The position numbers and the translations under genes are program-made. A DNA stretch of 64,000 nucleotides, taken from Clitopilus passeckerianus (Eukaryota; Basidiomycota; Agaricomycetes; Agaricales; Entolomataceae). Within the stretch, counting starts at the first letter, position 1; every line of letters begins with the position of its first letter. The DNA lies in the NCBI GenBank assembly GCA_944990035.1, contig CALYLX010000066.1, forward strand, positions 1,054,001 through 1,118,000, in the 5' to 3' direction. Shown one piece after another: positions 57,789 through 64,000 of this stretch. The notes beneath the pieces are model-generated. The model was given only the letters and a program-made list of their open reading frames with translations, was not told the origin of the DNA and made no database searches.

Positions 57789-59129
57789 ATGTCAAATCTA
57801 CCGGAGATGATCTCTTTGGCGAAGGTCTGGAGTCCTGCTTTATCCACCAACCGGCCCAGCAATGAGACTCTCCCGTTCGATGTGCTCACCCATCTATTCA
57901 GCCTAGTCGATCCCGACGGTTTCAACATTTTCTGCGGGGACCAGCAATGCCCCCAGTGTAAGGTAGTGCAACCGACAGAGATACGAACAAGAATATCATC
58001 TTTACATGCACTTTCCGGCGTCGCGTGTGAACCGCAACTCCTGCGCTCTGGCGTAAACTCCTCGTCCATGTCACGCCTGGTTATCCACCCGTCACCTTGA
58101 ACTCTTCGGATTGTCGGTTTTCGAAGAACGTTGCTGCAGTCCTATCTAGGGGGTTGAGCAGGATCACGGTTCGCATCGACTGTGGCGCATTCAAGGATAA
58201 CAACCACAACTTGGGCGTGTTGGAGCCCTTCCTTTCCAACCGTCTGGACCTTGAATGGGGCTCGTGCAAGTTCACTCTGCGGCACCGTCCTCGATCGATT
58301 CGCGTCGAGTCAAAACTTGCAGGAGTTCTACTTGTTGACACACCGTGTGTTACCCTGCTAGCCCACCCATTTTAACTACCGCCATCCTTGGGGAGGATCC
58401 GAAGTGGCCATGGCCGCATTTGACCCAACTGAAGATTTCGCAATGCGCCATTCAGTTGGAAACGGTCATATATCTCCTTTCAAAGCTCCCCTGCATAGAG
58501 AGTTTTGATGCAATGGTTTTTCCTAACTCATCGCCCCACCACATCTCCTCAATCCCCAGAGTACATGGGCGCAGATTGCGAAAGTTGCGTCTCTTTCTCG
58601 ATGCGTCCCCCGCTGGTACAGCTAGGTTGTTGCTTGATCATGCGACTTTCCCAGCCTTAACAAGCTTATGGCTGACTGATCCCGAACTCTTTCCCGAAGT
58701 CCTCATTAGCTTTATCAGACGTTCTGAATGCAAGTTACAAGAGCTAATGGTGGGAACGGAGGCTGATCCATCCAATATGCTGAACGGCCTTCTCACTATT
58801 CTCACACCCACCATCAAGACCCTCTCCATGCTGACTTACCTTCTGCCAACCCATCTTCTCACCCAAATCTCGGCAGGGTTCTGTTGAAAGATTTGACCCG
58901 CCTTGATTTCACCTTCCTCATAGACGACTCCTTCCTACCCACTCTCATTTCTTTCTTCGAGCGACGAGACGCCCGCCGGCAGAAACCTGAGGGAAGCTGC
59001 TACATGCCACGAGTTCGTCTAGAGTATGACGTGGGGCCGATGAAGGTTCAGACTTTAAACCGCTTCCAAAAGCTGGTCAGGGACTGGGAGGGGGAAGATG
59101 TGATTATCGAGGCTATAGAAGCATGGTAG
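57789..59129 (+). pseudogene. F-box/LRR protein relic with frameshifts
   Basis: F-box-like start: ETLPFDVLTHLFSLVDPDGF, then SSLHALSGVACE. The protein then jumps frame: TPALWRKLLVHVTPGYPPVT is readable one frame over from about 58035, continuing NSSDCRFSKNVAAVLSRGL. A second shift near 58345-58375 leads to LTTAILGEDPKWPWPHLTQL with LRR-like segments (LRKLRLFLDASP, FPALTSLWLTDPELFP). A third comes at about 58875, from LLTQISAGF to LKDLTRLDFTFLI, before TAG 59127-59129. None of the three junctions has a convincing intron that preserves the conserved residues. Either a decayed gene or assembly indels; three in one gene and none in its neighbours favours decay. Confidence 0.62.
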
Positions 59130-59534
59130 TTGGCGGCCCTGTGGTCCTTGGAAACCGGAATGCACACTTTCCTTCAACATTGAAGTGCAATAAGTTGACT
59201 GTTCGAACCAATAATTGATGTTTCTGACGTGAACGAGAACTGGTCCTTGCAATAGAAGGGATCCCTCCTGATAACCACTGGCCAGCTCACTGGACTGGTG
59301 TAACTTGCGTGTCTGAGTCGCATATTTTTCGGGGGCCCAAGGGGCCCTGGTGCAGAAGGAAAACGTTATACTTGCGGTCGTCCACTAGCAGAGTGCTCAG
59401 CAAGTGCTCAGCAAGTGCTCGGGAGCAACATGCAGCGAATGGTCTTTACAGCTATAATGTACACATAAATTTTGATTTCAAAGAACTGACTACGCGATAA
59501 GAATAAATATGCTACTTGATATGTCTGTAGACTT
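59130..59534. other. Convergent intergenic region
   Basis: 3' flanks of the F-box relic and the esterase. A short tandem array lies at 59392-59424. Confidence 0.45.
59392..59424. repeat. 11-nt tandem array, three units
   Basis: AGTGCTCAGCA, AGTGCTCAGCA and AGTGCTCGGGA stand head to tail; the third unit is degenerate. Confidence 0.85.
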
Positions 59535-60603
59535 TTACAAGCACTGAGAGTACCAAGCGTTGCTGGCCTTGCAGGTACCAGAAGAGCAGCACGTAGGTCC
59601 AGTCCAGCCTTGTCCACCGCACTGGCCGTACAAAGCCGAGCATTGCTACAAGACGCAAGAAAATATAGTCAATGCATTGTTTGCAAACTTCGTGATTAGA
59701 AACTTACACCAGTTGGGGGAGGCGTGGTAGTAGGGCCGCCTGAGGTGGTGGTGGGAGTGGGGTTGCTGCCACCGCCGAGAAGGGCGTTGACCTTATTCTT
59801 GACGAAAGTGAGGGCATTCGAGCCGTATTTGTTAGCATAGCCTTGGTGAGTATTGGCGTCATTGCCGTTGCAGCAGTAGGGATCGGCAGCATCGCAGTAG
59901 GACTGGATGTTGCTTGCGTACGGGCATTTGAAGCCAGCAGGACGAGGAGCGAACTGAACGTGATCTGTGTGATTAGAAGTGATACGCTGCAGGGGGATTT
60001 GGGACTTACGCCATTTGCATTGCAGGTTCCAACATTGTAGGTAAGGCCAGGGATGTGACGAGGGTCGCCCATGAAGATAGCAGCGGCGATCTTGGCTTGG
60101 GCAGCAGTGGAGATGGGGATGGAAGTGTCGTAGAGGCCTTCATTAGTATCACCTCCACCGCAGTATGCGTCGTCCATGATTTGACCACCCTAGGAGACCA
60201 GGCGTGTGTAAACATGCTCTAAGGAAGAGGGTCAACCTATGATACGTACCTGAGAGTAACCGACCAAGACCAGGACGGTATTTGGGCATCTCTGGTTGAA
60301 AGAGTTGACCTGGCTGGCGACAGCCTTCACACCCTGAACGACAGAGTTGGCGTAGCTGACACCTCCGCAAGAGGATTGGCCACCGCAAGCAGGGTAGGTG
60401 ATAACCTCGGCGGTTGCGCCGGAATAGGCAGCGACGATAGAGTTCACGACGGAACCTGCGGTACCATACCCCGGAGGAGCGGTAGTCTCACGAGCACCGA
60501 AAACGTGAACCTGTGGGCAACCACTCTGACGCTCCTCGATAACGCTACCGAAGACGAGGGGGGCGCCGAGAAGGAGGAGGGATGCAATACGGATGCGAAC
60601 CAT
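59535..60603 (-). CDS. Secreted CE5 acetyl xylan esterase/cutinase with C-terminal CBM1
   Basis: Plant-wall-degrading esterase. Start [19 protein letters not shown] at 60603 (signal peptide). The catalytic domain shows [19 protein letters not shown], the nucleophile elbow GYSQGG (Ser), GDPRHIPG, and near its end [20 protein letters not shown] with catalytic Asp and His. A Thr/Pro/Gly linker ([19 protein letters not shown]) leads to a cellulose-binding CBM1: [18 protein letters not shown]...WYSQCL, with the aromatic binding face. Four exons; the first intron interrupts GYSQ|GG. CE5 includes both cutinases and acetyl xylan esterases; the CBM1 and YCCNGND segment favour acetyl xylan esterase. 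An in-frame ATG 37 codons upstream would destroy the signal peptide and is rejected. The stop is at 59537-59535. Confidence 0.9.
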
Positions 60604-63175
60604 GATGAGAGCAATTGGACTTGAAGGGCTTGCGGCAGTGGCTTGGAGTACTGGTACAGTTTCACCCTCGAGCTTTATAGCTTCTAGAGTAGCTACATCG
60701 CCTCCAAATGTCAAACTCTATGGATGAACTCCGGCGGTGTGTTCAACTCTCCCTTCAGCCAATTCTGCTCGCAATGAATTGGTCTAGGTGGCACTTCGGT
60801 GTGACTTCGCATCATGATCCAGTCATGATCACAGCCGCCTCGCTTACATGACCTTTGGCAAATGAAAAGAAATGTCTTGGCGGATGGAAAGAAGTGGAAA
60901 GGGCCAGGGGAGGACATCGTTCGCGTGGCTTTCGATGGGCAAATGGACATTGCCACGCGACCGGGGAAGAATAGTTTAATTCTAACTTGAAAGTCATGAG
61001 ATGCTGGTCAAAAATGAGGGCACATGGCGTTTTGCCGGAGGCCGAGAAATTTCCAACGAAAAGGAAGGGAATAAATCAAAAGTCATCCACTCGTTCTAGA
61101 GAGGTTAATGAATGATTCAAATGATGCATCGAGATCGATGATGAACGATATTGAATTTACTGTCCACTTGACCCTCAAATTCCGAGTCACGGGAGCAACC
61201 TGACCGTAAATGATATCGACGTTATCGACGTGCCTGCCGCAATGAACAAACTTGTCGTCGTCAAATCAGACCCTCGTGCACTAGCTCTTGATCTAGCTGC
61301 GTTTGCTCCCTTCTGCTTCATCCTTCGTTGTGGTTAGGCTCCCCAGATGGTCATCTAGGGCAGGCAATTGAGTACAAGATTGCCCTTTCGTCTTAACAGT
61401 TCTATGAGCATTGCTACCTTGCTTGACATAGAGGCTATCTAACTCCAGACCGTGAAACGAGCCTGAAGGACGATCGCGATCGCATTCGGAGAATTGATGA
61501 ATGTTCTCGTGCCCACTGGCAATCTCTTCTTAGGAGTTAGGACGGTATTGTGGAAGGAAGCTAGGTCTACTGAGCTTCAGGGATGTCGACGAAGAATATC
61601 CTACATTAGATCTGAAACATGTAAATTTGTCCGAGTTCATGTCGAGATTGACTAAAAGTCTGGTATGCCTCGTACACGTGGAAATCAAATACAAGGCGAT
61701 CCTATTCGAGAGTCAGCGATGGATCACCAGGTCGAGCCAATCCGGTACTTTCAGACGTCTCGTCCACGTGGGAATGGACACAATTGACGTCCCGATACCG
61801 AGGCCAATGGTGGTTGGACCAACGCGCCTGCGGACTGGCCTTCTCCCTGTTTAAATTGGTTTGCAGGGGCGGGACTGTAGGAAAGTCGTCGAAGAGGCTT
61901 GGTAGAGGAACCACCAAGGGTTTGCGATATTCCCCATTTTCTCGCTGGTTTTCCCTATCGGACTGTTACCAGGAACAAAGGCCGGAGGTCGGTTTGTTAA
62001 GCATCTTCCTCGGTACGAGTGTTCTTTCTTGGGTTATGGTCAGGGGCCGCCTGCCAGCCAACCCCAAGGATCAGCTTGGATCCTCGAATCATCGGATATT
62101 GCTCGCGACATGCTCTGGCTTGTAGAGGCTTTGACCAACAGAAGGATGGGGGCTTGAAACTGAGGCGCAACAAAACGATCCTGCCGGTCAGGCCGTGCAT
62201 CCTTGCAAAATCCTCATTTCCGGTGAGGGAGGTAAAGTAACAAAGGCTGCATGGTCATGCCTCTACGCCTCGGAAAAGTCAAGGAAGATAGAGAGCGGCG
62301 CTGAGGAGACCTGGCGCACATAGTGGTACATATACGCCAATGTAGAATACGATTCCCCCGGACAATGAGTAAACGCCTGAGGCCTTAGTTTGAAGCGACT
62401 CTTACCTGGTAGGGAAGATGATGATGTAGGAATTCTCACCATGCAGTCGAGTACTGTTCGATTAGACGATGGGATATTTCAAGCACACTCAGACTGGCAC
62501 ACACAGTACTCCGACTTTCGTCTCCCCGAGGTTTTGGTGTCGGATGAGAGTGTACATCTGAAGAGATGCATTGAAGACCTGCTTGTATTAATTGAAGAGG
62601 TCAGGGACGAATGTGGTATCCCGCGTTAGGCGATATCTATGTTTTGAGCTTTAGACTTCACAGCATTCGTGTTGGAAGGTCGAGATGGTCTTCATGCCAT
62701 TCGTGTGTGGCTCGTTCGGTCTCAACGGTGCCCGCTTTCAATTCGTCATTAAAGTCGAACCTTTAGTCCTCCAATAATATCACACGTTTCTAATCCGCCA
62801 TACTCTAACTACACCTTGACTTGATGGGATACAGTAGGAATAGATAAACCAGGGTCTCCAAATGATATCTAAAATGGGGCCGTGCTTCGCCGGCAGGGAC
62901 CTTGACCACCTGTGTCAGTAGCGAGAGAAATATTCTAATATACGAACGGTGAATTTGTGACCTCACGAACCGAGATCTTTACTGGCGCCCTCACAGGCGC
63001 GATGCATGACAGAAGCTCGGAAAGGATTACAGACTCCGAAAAGGCTTTTGGTAAACGACTGTATCGTAACGACATACACAACCACAATTATGCCGTTTGA
63101 ACTGACCTTGGTGGACAACGTGATTTGTGACTGCGAATAATACAAATCTATTTACAGGTATTTCAAGGTGTTTTC
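60604..63175. other. 2.6 kb gene-poor region
   Basis: It contains the esterase promoter at the left (TATA-like box at 60674-60679) and otherwise short overlapping frames. A frame at 62390-62629 (plus) encodes an acidic stretch (SVHLKRCIEDLLVLIEEVRD) that could be a C-terminal exon or a tiny protein, but support is weak. Confidence 0.35.
60674..60679 (-). promoter_or_regulatory. TATA-like box of the CE5 esterase gene
   Basis: TATAAA on the minus strand, 71 nt upstream of the ATG at 60603, a typical distance for an inducible secreted-enzyme gene. Confidence 0.5.
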
Positions 63176-63722
63176 TCAGTAGTTTCCACCGAAGTCCTGA
63201 GGGCTAACATTATAGATGTGCTCCCTAGCATGGCGTTTGGCACGTTCCTTGTCAATGAAGTCTAACTGGAAGTTCATCAGATGATTGACGGACGACAATT
63301 GGAGTTGCAGACTTACTCCCTTGGTCTCAACCTCACGATCAATGAAAGCACCAGCAAGGCCCATGCTATCATGCAATGTCATTATGCGGCATTTCTACGT
63401 CAATTCTAAAGTGGATACATACGCGAACTCTTTGGCCTTAGCATGAGAGTCTGGATGGCCGTTGGCGGCGGCATGCTCTTCGTAGGCCTTCATGGCCTGT
63501 GTATATGACCTTAGCCTGCTGGAATTATTACGAGGACGAACTGGCTTACCTCAAAGGCGGCAGCGCCCCCAATAAGTTCATGAGAGAGATGTGCCTGGTG
63601 GGGTCGAACGGTCTGGTACTGGAGCAAGATGGCCATTAGTCCTCACGAGAATCGTAGCCATAGAGCCAACATACGCTGTTGTAGGACTGAGCTTGTTCAG
63701 AGTCGTTAGAAAACCAGCCCAT
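63176..63722 (-). CDS. CipC-like protein
   Basis: Canonical member of the CipC family (about 108 residues). Five exons, read from ATG 63722: MGWFSNDSEQAQSYNS, YQTVRPHQAHLSHELIGG...AAAFE, AMKAYEEHAAANGHPDSHAK...KEFA, MGLAGAFIDREVETKG and LDFIDKERAKRHAREHIYN..., ending PQDFGGNY and TGA. All introns are GT-AG with CAG/TAG acceptors and keep the frame. The family is named for induction by the antibiotic concanamycin and is often reported as stress- or host-responsive; biochemistry unknown. A TATA-like box at 63794-63801 lies 72 nt upstream. The diverged paralogue is 6 kb away on the same strand. Confidence 0.85.
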
Positions 63723-63793
63723 TATTGAATGAAGTGAGAGTAAAGTGAGAGATGTTAGTGATTGTTACTGTTCTAACCTAGCCATTGCGACCC

Positions 63794-63801
63794 TTTTATA
63801 T
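63794..63801 (-). promoter_or_regulatory. TATA-like box of the CipC-like gene
   Basis: ATATAAAA on the minus strand, 72 nt before the ATG. Confidence 0.5.
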
Positions 63802-63891
63802 CTGAAAAGACTGCTGGTCACGACACTGACGACAAATTAGTGGGCAGCACGCAGATCTTGATATCAGCCGAAGAGTTGGGGCACGTGTCCA

Positions 63892-63921
63892 CTAAAAATA
63901 GATGTGCTAAAAATAGATGTG
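63892..63921. repeat. 15-nt perfect tandem duplication
   Basis: CTAAAAATAGATGTG occurs twice in direct succession, about 170-200 nt upstream of the CipC-like start codon. Confidence 0.9.
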
Positions 63922-64000
63922 CTGTGCGGGCCGTCATTAATTCATTTCGTAGGCATTTCGTTTAGCGGCTTTTAGCCACCTGGACTCATTGTGCCTCCTT

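Larger units (their letters stand above)
63723..64000. other. Upstream region of the CipC-like gene
   Basis: It contains the TATA-like box at 63794-63801 and a 15-nt tandem duplication at 63892-63921. Confidence 0.45.

Noticed and set aside
60604..60714. Upstream in-frame ATG at 60714 for the CE5 esterase
   Set aside because: It would put 37 residues before a perfect signal peptide and would include the TATA-like box in the coding sequence.
62390..62629. 79-codon plus-strand frame with an acidic helix-like end
   Set aside because: Too short and isolated; no upstream exon or family resemblance could be established, so it is mentioned only within the gene-poor region.

Overview
The window is nuclear DNA of a filamentous basidiomycete, most likely an Agaricomycete (mushroom-forming or wood/litter-decay fungus). 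The reasons are: protein genes split by many short introns (about 45-70 nt, GT...AG with a branch motif near CTAAC/CTGAC), a Ste12 factor carrying both a STE domain and two C2H2 fingers, a secreted CE5 esterase with a fungal CBM1, several F-box proteins, cytochrome P450s, caspase-fold proteins and a STAND/NLR-type NTPase. There are no bacterial operons, CRISPR arrays or phage genes. All gene models are read by eye from splice signals, so exon edges are inferences.

Layout. 0.3-8.3 kb is a xenobiotic/secondary-metabolism block: two tandem EHN-type epoxide hydrolases (+), a complete P450 (-) tail to tail with the second one, and a P450 relic (-) with two in-frame stops. A third epoxide hydrolase lies inverted at 25.3-26.8 kb. 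9.3-10.4 kb is a CCC1/VIT1-type vacuolar iron/manganese transporter. 11.3-20.9 kb is the most unusual region: two paralogous caspase-domain proteins facing each other tail to tail, one with an intact His/Cys dyad and one whose catalytic His is Arg, followed by a divergently transcribed NB-ARC STAND protein. 20.9-25.3 kb is nearly gene-free and holds an intron-containing tRNA-Asn(GTT). 27.2-38.1 kb carries, all on the minus strand, an F-box protein, an Msb1/Mug8-like polarity protein with a long acidic Ala/Pro/Glu/Val tail, and Ste12. After a 4 kb gap, 42.2-60.6 kb is gene-dense: PrxQ-like peroxiredoxin, two single-pass membrane proteins (one with a cupredoxin ectodomain), SRP9, the mitochondrial oxodicarboxylate carrier, a rhodanese protein divergent from an Fmp46-like thioredoxin-fold protein, an F-box protein, a class II aldolase, a CipC-like gene, a frameshifted F-box/LRR pseudogene and the CE5-CBM1 esterase. 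A second CipC-like gene ends the window.

How the genes may work together. The epoxide hydrolases and P450 are a plausible epoxidation/hydrolysis pair. The caspase pair and NLR-like NTPase resemble the parts of a sensor-plus-protease cell-death locus, but this rests on proximity and domain logic only. The rest is a mixture of core cell biology and extracellular degradation without evident clustering.
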